Below, in pieces: positions 1-6,358 of a stretch of DNA of 56,721 nucleotides; positions within the stretch are counted from its first letter, which is position 1; each line of letters begins with the position of its first letter. A model generated the notes under the pieces. That model was not told where the DNA came from. It made no database searches and worked only from the letters and a program-made list of their open reading frames with translations. The position numbers and the translations under genes are program-made. The DNA comes from Alphaproteobacteria bacterium (GTDB lineage: Bacteria; Pseudomonadota; Alphaproteobacteria; Rhizobiales; BM303): NCBI GenBank assembly GCA_024275895.1, contig JAJRYE010000121.1, positions 1-56,721 on the forward strand, in the 5' to 3' direction.

Positions 1-1
1 A

Positions 2-1219
2 ACAAACCACACCGAACTCGGTGAAGCCTTTGACGAATTCATGCAGGCTTTTGAAGCCTTCAAACAGACCAATGACGAGCGCCTGACCCAGGTTGAAAAA
101 CGCATGACCGCCGACATCATTACCGGCGACAAGCTGGAGCGTATCAACCGCGCCATGGATGAACACAAACGCGCCGTCGATAACCTGACCCTGAAATCCC
201 GCCGCCCGGCGCTGGGATCTTCAGGCCGCGTTATGAGTGCTCATGCACTGGAGCACCGCGCTGCCTGGAATGACTATATGCGCAAGGGCGATGCGCGCGA
301 TTTGCAGGCGATTGAAGCCAAGGCGCTTTCGGCCGGTACTGACGCCGATGGCGGCTATACCGTACCGGAGGAAACCGAAAACCATATTGGCAAGCTGCTG
401 AGCCAGGCCTCTCCCATCCGCGCCATTGCCGGCATCCGCCAGATTTCCGCTTCAACCTACAAAAAGCCCTTCGCCACCAGCGGCTTTTCCACTGGCTGGG
501 TCGGCGAGGCGGCGGCAAGGCCCGAAACCTCGACCCCGACCCTGGCCGAGCTTTCCTTCCCGGCCATGGAGCTTTACGCCATGCCCGCGGCAACGTCCGT
601 ATTGCTCGAAGACAGCGCCGTTGATATCGAGCAATGGATTGCCGAAGAGGTGCAAAGCGCCTTTGCCGAGCAAGAAGGTGCCGCCTTCGTCAATGGCAAC
701 GGCACCTCGAAACCGCGCGGTTTCCTCAACTACACCAAGGTGGCGGACAGCTCCTGGAGTTGGGGCAATCTGGGTTATGTGGTCTCCGGGGCTTCGGGCG
801 CTTTTGCCGCCTCTGATCCCTCCGATGCCCTGATCGATCTGATTTATTCGGTCAAATCCGGCTATCGCGCCAATGCCCATTTTGTCATGAACCGGGCCAC
901 CCAGTCGGAAATCCGCAAGCTGAAAGACGCGGACGGCAATTATCTCTGGCAGCCGCCGGTGCAGGCGGGTGTGGGCGCGACCTTGATGAATGTGCCGATT
1001 GCCGAGGCCGAGGACATGCCCGATATTGCTGCCGACAGCTTCTCCATCGCCTTTGGTGATTTTGCCCGTGGTTATCTGATCGTGGACAGGGTCGGGGTGC
1101 GGGTGCTTCGTGACCCCTTCTCCTCCAAGCCCTATGTGCTGTTCTACACCACCAAGCGCATTGGCGGCGGGGTGCAAAATTTTGAAGCCATCAAATTGTT
1201 GAAATTCGGCACGGCCTAA
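2..1219 (+). CDS. GTA/phage major capsid protein, HK97 fold (5' end outside window)
   Basis: Major capsid protein of a GTA-type particle, equivalent to gp5 of the R. capsulatus GTA. The frame is open from base 2 with no stop, and the first visible codons (ELGEAFDEFMQAFEAF) look like the usual coiled N-terminal segment, so the ATG at 41 is probably internal and the true start lies before the window. The N-terminal 90 residues are charged and coiled-coil-like and should be removed by the prohead protease, which must lie upstream. The HK97-type core starts near SAGTDADGGYTVPEE and ends with YVLFYTTKRIGGGVQNFEAI, a stretch very typical of GTA capsids. The adaptor gene follows after a hairpin. The family call is firm; GTA rather than prophage is inferred from the whole cluster. 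Confidence 0.93.
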   Translation, partial: TNHTELGEAFDEFMQAFEAFKQTNDERLTQVEKRMTADIITGDKLERINRAMDEHKRAVDNLTLKSRRPALGSSGRVMSAHALEHRAAWNDYMRKGDARDLQAIEAKALSAGTDADGGYTVPEETENHIGKLLSQASPIRAIAGIRQISASTYKKPFATSGFSTGWVGEAAARPETSTPTLAELSFPAMELYAMPAATSVLLEDSAVDIEQWIAEEVQSAFAEQEGAAFVNGNGTSKPRGFLNYTKVADSSWSWGNLGYVVSGASGAFAASDPSDALIDLIYSVKSGYRANAHFVMNRATQSEIRKLKDADGNYLWQPPVQAGVGATLMNVPIAEAEDMPDIAADSFSIAFGDFARGYLIVDRVGVRVLRDPFSSKPYVLFYTTKRIGGGVQNFEAIKLLKFGTA

Positions 1220-1247
1220 ACCCCTCCTTCTCCCCCGTGAACCTTGG

Positions 1248-1287
1248 CGGGGCGGGCGCTGCACCAGCGCGCCGCCCCGTCCTTTTT
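1248..1287 (+). terminator. Terminator-like hairpin between capsid and adaptor genes
   Basis: A long GC-rich inverted repeat has arms at 1248-1261 and 1265-1279, nearly perfect with one extra base, and a three-base loop. It is followed by TCCTTTTT. It sits in the only sizeable gap in this part of the cluster, directly after the capsid gene. A leaky terminator here would let capsid mRNA exceed tail-gene mRNA. The role as attenuator is inference. Confidence 0.6.
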
Positions 1288-1302
1288 GGGAAAACATTCA
1301 AC

Positions 1303-1881
1303 ATGACTGCAATTCTCATTTCCGGCCCGGCTATCGAACCGGTCACGCTCGCCGAGGCCAGAGCGCATCTGCGCGTCGATACGGCCGATGAAGACACCCT
1401 GATTTCTTCCCTCATCACGGCGGCGCGCATCCATATCGAGCTTGCCTGCTCCAAGGTGCTCATCACCCAGAGCTGGAAACTCTATTTTGACCGCTGGCCG
1501 TCAAAAAGCATCATCGAAATCCCGCTTGCGCCGCTCCAGGGCGTCAGCGCCATAAGCGTCTATGATGCGGATGATAACAGCGAAGACGTTACGTCCTCCC
1601 GCTGGTATGCTGATACGGTATCCGTTCCCGGACGGCTCGTGCGCCGCTTTGGCTCTGTTTGGCCGGACCCTGCCCGCGCCGCCAATGGTATCGAAATTAT
1701 CCTGACCGCTGGCTATGGCGATACCGCTTCTGATGTGCCGCAGACCCTTCGCCAGGCCATCTTGCTGCTGGTTGCCCACTGGTTTGAAACCCGCGAGCCG
1801 GTCGTGCTGGGCGAGACGGCCATATCCGTGCCCCTTGCCGTTGACGCCCTGATCGCGCCCGCAAAGGCGGTTCGGTTGTGA
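1303..1881 (+). CDS. Head-tail connector (adaptor), phage gp6-like, GTA gp6
   Basis: A 192-residue protein of the phage gp6-like head-tail connector family, which forms the ring joining the portal to the neck. The N-terminal segment with EPVTLAEARAHLRVD and a run of helices (DEDTLISSLITAARIHIE) is the family signature; the family's other landmark is the TAGYGDTASDVPQTLRQAI segment near residue 145. The start at the ATG at 1303 is chosen because family members begin only a few residues before EPVTLAEA; the frame is open further upstream to 1237, across the hairpin. It ends one base into the ATG of the next gene. Assignment to GTA gp6 rests on order and family. Confidence 0.88.
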   Translation: MTAILISGPAIEPVTLAEARAHLRVDTADEDTLISSLITAARIHIELACSKVLITQSWKLYFDRWPSKSIIEIPLAPLQGVSAISVYDADDNSEDVTSSRWYADTVSVPGRLVRRFGSVWPDPARAANGIEIILTAGYGDTASDVPQTLRQAILLLVAHWFETREPVVLGETAISVPLAVDALIAPAKAVRL

Positions 1882-2198
1882 TGCGCCCTGGCAAATTGCG
1901 CTGCCGCATGGTTCTGGAAGAACCGGTGCGGCTTTCCGATGGCGGCGGCGGTGCGAGCATCTCATGGTCGCAGATCGCAACCCCATGGGCGGCTATTGAA
2001 CCTCTGAGCGGAAATGAACACCCCCGTTATGAGGGCATTGAAGCCACACTGAGCCACAAGATCACGCTCCGTTTCCGACCCGGCATAACCCCCTATATGC
2101 GTCTGCGCCTTGATACCCGGATATTCAATATCCTTGCGTTGCGAAATGAGGATGAGAAGGGTCGCTGGCTGATCTGCCTTTGCGAGGAGGTCATTTGA
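1881..2198 (+). CDS. Head closure (stopper) protein, GTA gp7
   Basis: A 105-residue head-tail joining protein of the SPP1 gp16/Phage_H_T_join type, the stopper ring that closes the neck after packaging. Visible signs are the beta-rich layout: LRCRMVLEEPV, a glycine-rich loop, WSQIATPWAAIEPL, then the strand pair HKITLRFRPGITPYMRL and a C-terminal DEKGRWLICLCEEV. Its ATG overlaps the adaptor stop codon by one base, a sign of coupled translation. A GTG three bases earlier in frame is an alternative start. Length and order agree with GTA gp7. Confidence 0.85.
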   Translation: MRPGKLRCRMVLEEPVRLSDGGGGASISWSQIATPWAAIEPLSGNEHPRYEGIEATLSHKITLRFRPGITPYMRLRLDTRIFNILALRNEDEKGRWLICLCEEVI

Positions 2199-2201
2199 AC
2201 C

Positions 2202-2402
2202 ATGCAGATCATCCCCCGCATCAACGGCCTGAAATCGCTGCAAAAGACATTCGACCGCCTCACCCGGCCCGGGTTTTTTGTCGAGGCGGAAAACCGGACC
2301 AGGGCGGAAATCGCCAGGCTCGAAACCCGTCCGTCTTTACGTTTAGTTAACCATGTTTATGGCGGAATTCTGCGCGATATCCTGCGCCGCTCCCGCCGTT
2401 AG
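2202..2402 (+). CDS. Small GTA-cluster protein, possibly shortened HK97 gp10-like
   Basis: A 66-residue basic protein with a very good ribosome binding site (GAGGAGG at 2185-2191) ten bases before its ATG, packed between the stopper and tail-terminator genes. I do not recognise it firmly. The start, INGLKSLQKTFDRL followed by a charged helix, resembles the N-terminus of HK97 gp10-type tail completion proteins (GLKELxKxLxxL), which are usually at least twice as long. The C-terminus is arginine-rich (RDILRRSRR). It may be a shortened relative, or an unrelated small structural or chaperone protein. The RBS and the tight spacing support that it is expressed; the function is unknown. Confidence 0.6.
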   Translation: MQIIPRINGLKSLQKTFDRLTRPGFFVEAENRTRAEIARLETRPSLRLVNHVYGGILRDILRRSRR

Positions 2403-2414
2403 AAAGGGATATCC

Positions 2415-2828
2415 ATGCCGCAAAACGCAAGCCGGGCGCTGCAAAAAGCCATCTTTGAGGCCCTTTTGGCAGATACTGCCCTGACAGCCCTTCTGGGGGC
2501 AGGAAAAATCTTCGATGATGTACCGCAAGGCGTGAGCTTTCCCTATCTCACCATCGGTCAGGCCTCAACCCGCGACTGGAGCACTTCAACTGAAGAGGGG
2601 GCTGAACACATCCTCACTTTACAGGTCTGGTCAAAGGCTGCCGGCCGCAAGACCATTCAGGCCATTATCCAAGCCGTGCACGATATCCTGCACAATGCCG
2701 CCCTGACCCTGGAAGACCACAATCTCGTCAATCTGCGCCACGAATTCACCGACCTGACCCGCGCCAAAAGCGGCCACGCCTATCACGGCCTCACCCGCTA
2801 CCGGGCCGTGACGGAGCCAGCAACCTGA
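2415..2828 (+). CDS. Tail terminator protein, DUF3168, GTA gp8
   Basis: A 137-residue DUF3168 protein, the family of GTA gp8 that caps the tail tube where it meets the neck. Seen in sequence: the N-terminal helix RALQKAIFEALLADTALTALL, then a DDVPQGVSFPYLTIG segment (family members typically have a bound or exposed P-Y-[IL]-x-[IL]-G turn), WSTSTEEGAEHILTLQVWS, and a C-terminal strand ending with LTRYRAVTEP. It starts 12 bases after the preceding small gene and is followed by the tail tube gene after a 49-base gap that carries its RBS. Length is normal for the family. Confidence 0.87.
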   Translation: MPQNASRALQKAIFEALLADTALTALLGAGKIFDDVPQGVSFPYLTIGQASTRDWSTSTEEGAEHILTLQVWSKAAGRKTIQAIIQAVHDILHNAALTLEDHNLVNLRHEFTDLTRAKSGHAYHGLTRYRAVTEPAT

Positions 2829-2877
2829 CTGTTTTATTGAACCTGTCATTCATCACATAATTTAGGAGACCCACCCC

Positions 2878-3291
2878 ATGACCGCTCAAAAGGGTAAGGA
2901 TTTACTGCTTAAAATGGATACCAGCGGCGCCGGAGCTTTTGCCACCATGGCCGGGTTGCGCGCCCAGCGTATTGCCTTTAATGCCGGGAGCGTGGATATC
3001 ACCAATGCCGAATCGGCGCAAGGCTGGCGTGAATTGCTCGCCGGGGCCGGGGTGAAATCCGCCAGCATCAATGGTTCCGGCATTTTTAAGGACGCCGCCG
3101 CCGACGAGGCCGTGCGCGGTTTGTTTTTCAACGCCCATATCCGCGACTGGCAGGTGATCATCCCTGATTTCGGCACTGTCGAAGGTCCGTTCCAGATTTC
3201 GGCGCTGGAATATGCCGGGGAGTATAACGGCGAAGTCAAATTCGAGCTGGCGCTGGAATCGGCCGGTCAGCTCACCTTCACCGGGGCTTGA
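2878..3291 (+). CDS. Major tail tube protein, GTA gp9
   Basis: A 137-residue major tail protein of the TP901-1/TIGR02126-like family, which stacks to form the tube of a siphovirus-type tail. The opening TAQKGKDLLLKMD, the segment VDITNAESAQGWRELLAGAGVKSASINGSGIF and the closing GEVKFELALESAGQLTFTGA are family hallmarks, containing the beta strands and the W-R-E-L turn. A clear RBS (AGGAG at 2863-2867) precedes the ATG. It is the structural protein expected in highest copy after the capsid. Confidence is high from sequence and order. Confidence 0.9.
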   Translation: MTAQKGKDLLLKMDTSGAGAFATMAGLRAQRIAFNAGSVDITNAESAQGWRELLAGAGVKSASINGSGIFKDAAADEAVRGLFFNAHIRDWQVIIPDFGTVEGPFQISALEYAGEYNGEVKFELALESAGQLTFTGA

Positions 3292-3296
3292 GGAAA

Positions 3297-3623
3297 ATGG
3301 CAAACGCACATCGCGGCGAGATCGAGGCCGTTCTTGACGGCAAGCCGCTCACCCTTTGCCTCACCCTTGGCGCTCTGGCCGAGCTTGAACACGCATTTGG
3401 CGGCGAGGACATGCTGGCCATTGCCGAACGTTTTGAGACCGGGCGTATAAAGGCCGAGGACGCCATCTGCGTCATCGGCGCGGCTCTGCGCGGCGCTGGC
3501 AATGATATCTCCGACGCCCAGGTGGCGAATATGAGCATTGACGGCGGCGCGGCGGGCTATGTCCGCACGGTTGCCCGGCTCCTGAACGCGACATTCAGCG
3601 ATCCCGGTCCGGTGGTAAATTGA
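3297..3623 (+). CDS. Tail assembly chaperone-like protein, GTA gp10
   Basis: A 108-residue protein of the gene transfer agent family (Phage_TAC_11-like) that corresponds to GTA gp10 and is thought to guide tape-measure and tail-tube assembly. It begins MANAHRGEIEAVLDGKPLTL and continues LGALAELEHAFGGEDMLAIAERFE, the standard pattern of a short beta hairpin followed by helices. I chose the ATG at 3297; a TTG at 3288 is in frame but overlaps the tail tube stop. The end overlaps the start of the next gene by four bases (TTGA), which is the arrangement of paired chaperone genes in many tailed phages. Confidence 0.85.
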   Translation: MANAHRGEIEAVLDGKPLTLCLTLGALAELEHAFGGEDMLAIAERFETGRIKAEDAICVIGAALRGAGNDISDAQVANMSIDGGAAGYVRTVARLLNATFSDPGPVVN

Positions 3624-3832
3624 GTGAAAAAAAGAAATTTCCCTGGGATGAGTTGATGAATCTGGGGCTTGGCCATTTGCGTCTGGCTCCGTCTGTATTC
3701 TGGTCCATGACACCGCGCGAGTTGAACACTGCCGCACGCGGCTCCATGGGCCTGCCCGCCTCGCTGTCTCCCCCGGCGAGGCGGGATTTGCAAAAACTCA
3801 TGCAATGCTATCCCGATTCCGAAAAAAAATGA
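3620..3832 (+). CDS. Small tail assembly chaperone, TIGR02216-like, GTA gp10.1
   Basis: A 70-residue protein matching the small phage protein family TIGR02216/Phage_TAC_6. Landmarks are FPWDELMNLGLGHLRLAPSV, in which W and GLGxLxxxPxxFW recur in the family, then the Phe-Trp-x-Met-Thr-Pro-Arg-Glu-Leu motif. The start is a TTG whose last two bases begin the stop codon of the upstream gene, so translation is probably coupled; no ATG lies nearby in frame. In tailed phages the two genes before the tape measure are chaperones, sometimes joined by a frameshift; here they are in overlapping frames with independent start and stop. Confidence 0.82.
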   Translation: MSEKKKFPWDELMNLGLGHLRLAPSVFWSMTPRELNTAARGSMGLPASLSPPARRDLQKLMQCYPDSEKK

Positions 3833-3839
3833 GGTTATT

Positions 3840-4397
3840 ATGGCTGAGGAAGTCGATTCCCTTGTCGTTACCATAGACGCTGATATCTCCAATCTGCGGC
3901 GTGAGCTGGACACCGCGACCCGCATGGGGCGCAGTTTTGGCTCCGCTATCACCCGCGCTTTTGAAACCGCCGCCGTAAAAGGGCGCTCGCTGGGCGATGT
4001 CCTGCGCTCACTTGCCGCCTCGCTCGCCTCAACCGCCCTGCGCGCCGGGATGAGACCCCTGGAAAACATGCTGGGCAAAGCCTTCGGGTCGCTGTTTTCC
4101 GGTCTGACTTCAGCCAAAATCACCCCCTTCGCCGATGGCGGGGTGGTCAACTCCCCGGTTCTTTTCCCCATGGGAGGCGGGCAGCAAGGGGTTATGGGCG
4201 AGGCGGGGGCAGAAGCCATCATGCCGCTGGCAAGGGGGGCTGACGGCAAGCTGGGAGTGCGCACGGACGGCCAGGCGCGCGCCATGACCATCAATTTCAA
4301 TGTTCAGGCCAATGACGCCCAGAGCTTCTTGCGATCCGAATCGCAAATCTCCGCCATGCTGGCCCGAGCCACAAGGCGCGGTACGAGGAATTTGTAA
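3840..4397 (+). CDS. Short tail tape measure protein, GTA gp11
   Basis: A 185-residue tape measure protein. It has an N-terminal VVTIDADISNLRRELDTA helix region, a central hydrophobic helix stretch (SLAASLASTALRAGM), then the family motif FADGGVVNSPVLFPM and GVMGEAGAEAIMPLARGADGKLGV, typical of C-terminal tape-measure segments that are processed or meet the baseplate. Tape length sets tail length, so a protein this small implies a very short tail, in keeping with the GTA type; lambda-like phages have tapes many times longer. It follows the chaperone pair and precedes the distal tail gene by two bases. Confidence 0.85.
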   Translation: MAEEVDSLVVTIDADISNLRRELDTATRMGRSFGSAITRAFETAAVKGRSLGDVLRSLAASLASTALRAGMRPLENMLGKAFGSLFSGLTSAKITPFADGGVVNSPVLFPMGGGQQGVMGEAGAEAIMPLARGADGKLGVRTDGQARAMTINFNVQANDAQSFLRSESQISAMLARATRRGTRNL

Positions 4398-4399
4398 AC

Positions 4400-5038
4400 A
4401 TGGCCTTTCACGAAATCCGCTTTCCCACCACCGTCTCCCTTGGCGCGACGGGCGGGCCGGAGCGGTGCACCGAGATTGTCGCCCTGGCCTCGGGCCATGA
4501 GCAGCGCAACGCCCGCTGGGCCGATTCGCGCCGGCGCTACAATGCCGGCTACGGCGTCAAATCGCTGGATCAAATCCACGAAATCATATCCTTTTTTGAA
4601 CAGCGCATGGGCCGTCTGCATGGCTTTCGCTGGAAAGACCGTGCTGATTGCAAATCCTGTCCGCCGGGTCAACCCCCCGCAAGTGATGACCAGAGCCTTG
4701 GCGCGGGAGACGGCTCAACAGCTGATTTTCAACTCATCAAAACCTATGGTTCCGGCCCGACCAGCTGGAGCCGGAAAATCACCAAACCCGTAGCGGGCAG
4801 CCTCCTGCTCGCGGTTGATGGCGCGGCGCAAAGCCAGGGCAGTGATTTCACCATTGATGAGACCAGCGGCGTTATAACCTTTGAGCCTGGTCATATCCCG
4901 TCCTCTGGCGCGAATGTTACCGCCGGATTTGAATTTGATGTTCCGGTGCGCTTCGACACTGATTTTCTTGAAATCAACCTGGAAGCTTTCGGGGCAGGCG
5001 TCATCCCGGATATCCCCATCGTGGAGATCAGATTGTGA
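4400..5038 (+). CDS. Distal tail protein, TIGR02217/DUF2460, GTA gp12
   Basis: A 212-residue DUF2460 protein, equivalent to GTA gp12, which forms the ring at the end of the tail tube. It opens MAFHEIRFPTTVSLGATGGPE, with the F-H-E-x-x-F-P and GxxGGPE elements that define the family, then RWADSRRRYNAGYGVKSLDQI and FFEQRMGRLHGFRWKDRAD. The C-terminal half is the beta-rich domain, ending FDTDFLEINLEAFGAGVIPDI. An RBS-like GAGGA lies just upstream. The stop overlaps the next start by four bases (GTGA). Confidence 0.92.
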   Translation: MAFHEIRFPTTVSLGATGGPERCTEIVALASGHEQRNARWADSRRRYNAGYGVKSLDQIHEIISFFEQRMGRLHGFRWKDRADCKSCPPGQPPASDDQSLGAGDGSTADFQLIKTYGSGPTSWSRKITKPVAGSLLLAVDGAAQSQGSDFTIDETSGVITFEPGHIPSSGANVTAGFEFDVPVRFDTDFLEINLEAFGAGVIPDIPIVEIRL

Positions 5039-5928
5039 AAACCCTGAGCCCCGAATTTCAAGCCCATCTTGACAGCGGCGCAACCACTCTTTGCTGGTGC
5101 TGGCAACTGGTGCGCAATGATGGCGCAGTCTTCGGGTTTACCGATCATGACCGCAAGCTCTCCCTTGACGGCGTTGATTTTGAGCCGGCAAGCGGATTTG
5201 AGGGCACGGAAATGACCTCATCCGCCGGTCTGAATGTGGATAATCTCGACGTTATGGGGGCGCTGGTTTCCGAGCGCCTCAATGAGGCCGATCTTGCCTC
5301 CGGGCTTTTTGACAATGCGCAGGTGAGCATAACCCGTGTCAACTGGGCCGATACAAGCCAGCGTGTCCTCATGCACAGCGGCAATCTGGGCGAGGTGACG
5401 CGGGCTGAAAATGCCTTTACGGCGGAGCTGCGCGGGCTGGCGCATCTTTTGAATCAGCCTGCCGGGCGGATTTATCAATTCGGTTGCGATGCGGTTCTGG
5501 GAGACAGCGATTGCGGTGTTGATCTGGATGCAGCCGCAAATACAGCCACCGGCATGGTGAGCGCCGCCGGCAGCGCCCGGACCTTTAACGCCTCCGGTCT
5601 GGGAAGCTTTAACGATGGCTGGTTTTCCTTTGGCCGCCTGCTCTGGTCCAGCGGCGCCAATGCAGGCCGCCAGATGGAAGTGAAAACCCACCGCAAGGAG
5701 ACATCCTCGGTCTCGATTGGCCTGTGGCTGCCCATGAGCGAGCCGGTTGAGGTGAACGATACGTTCAGGATTTTTGCCGGTTGCGACAAACAGTTTGCCA
5801 CCTGCCGCGAAAAATTCGCCAATGGCCTGAATTTCCGTGGCTTCCCCCACATGCCGGGCAATGATTTTGTCCTCTCCTACCCCACAAGGGACGACCGCGA
5901 TAATAATGGCGGATCGATGAACTCATGA
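5035..5928 (+). CDS. Tail hub protein, TIGR02218/DUF2163, GTA gp13
   Basis: A 297-residue hub protein (DUF2163, TIGR02218) that connects the distal ring to the tip. It begins at a GTG overlapping the previous stop. Family features: LCWCWQLVRNDGAVFGFTDH near the start, the GLNVDNLDVMGAL segment, and two cysteine pairs, CDAVLGDSDC near residue 145-155 and CDKQFATC near 245-260, followed by FANGLNFRGFPHMPGNDF. Four conserved cysteines in this family could hold a metal or iron-sulfur cluster; I recall this being discussed for the GTA hub, but cannot verify it here. The next gene overlaps by four bases (ATGA). Confidence 0.92.
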   Translation: MKTLSPEFQAHLDSGATTLCWCWQLVRNDGAVFGFTDHDRKLSLDGVDFEPASGFEGTEMTSSAGLNVDNLDVMGALVSERLNEADLASGLFDNAQVSITRVNWADTSQRVLMHSGNLGEVTRAENAFTAELRGLAHLLNQPAGRIYQFGCDAVLGDSDCGVDLDAAANTATGMVSAAGSARTFNASGLGSFNDGWFSFGRLLWSSGANAGRQMEVKTHRKETSSVSIGLWLPMSEPVEVNDTFRIFAGCDKQFATCREKFANGLNFRGFPHMPGNDFVLSYPTRDDRDNNGGSMNS

Positions 5929-6356
5929 CCACCCGCTTGCAGATTGTTGCCGAGGCAAGAGACTGGCTCGGCACGCCCTATCAGCACCAGGCCAGCCTCA
6001 AGGGGGGCGGATGCGATTGCCTGGGGCTGGTGCGCGGTGTCTGGCGCTCGGTTTATGGCTCCGAGCCCGAATTGCCGCCGCCTTATTCCCCCGACTGGGC
6101 CGAGGCGGGCGGAGGCGAGAATTTGCGCGATGCTGCCCTGCGGCATTTAGCGCCGGTAAAGCTGCCTCAATTGCAGCCGGGCGATGTGGTCCTGTTTCGC
6201 TGGCGCGCCCATCTGGCGGCCAAACACGCCGCCATACTGACCGGCAAGGCGAGCATGATCCACGCCCATGACGGGATCAGCGTGTGTGAAGTAGCGCTGT
6301 GCAACTGGTGGCGGCGGCGTCTGGTTTTCGGTTTTTCCTTTCCGGGAGTGAATTGA
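5925..6356 (+). CDS. NlpC/P60 cell-wall peptidase of the tail tip, GTA gp14
   Basis: A 143-residue NlpC/P60 family peptidase (TIGR02219), carried by the tail tip and thought to open the recipient's peptidoglycan during DNA delivery. The nucleophile is Cys32 in GGGCDCLGLVRG, the usual GxDCxGL motif. The His is probably His101 in KHAAILTG, with a second His at 113 in a MIHAHDG segment. The domain occupies the whole chain, and there is no signal peptide, as expected of a particle component. It overlaps the hub gene by four bases and ends three bases before the tip gene. Confidence 0.92.
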   Translation: MTTRLQIVAEARDWLGTPYQHQASLKGGGCDCLGLVRGVWRSVYGSEPELPPPYSPDWAEAGGGENLRDAALRHLAPVKLPQLQPGDVVLFRWRAHLAAKHAAILTGKASMIHAHDGISVCEVALCNWWRRRLVFGFSFPGVN

Positions 6357-6358
6357 GT

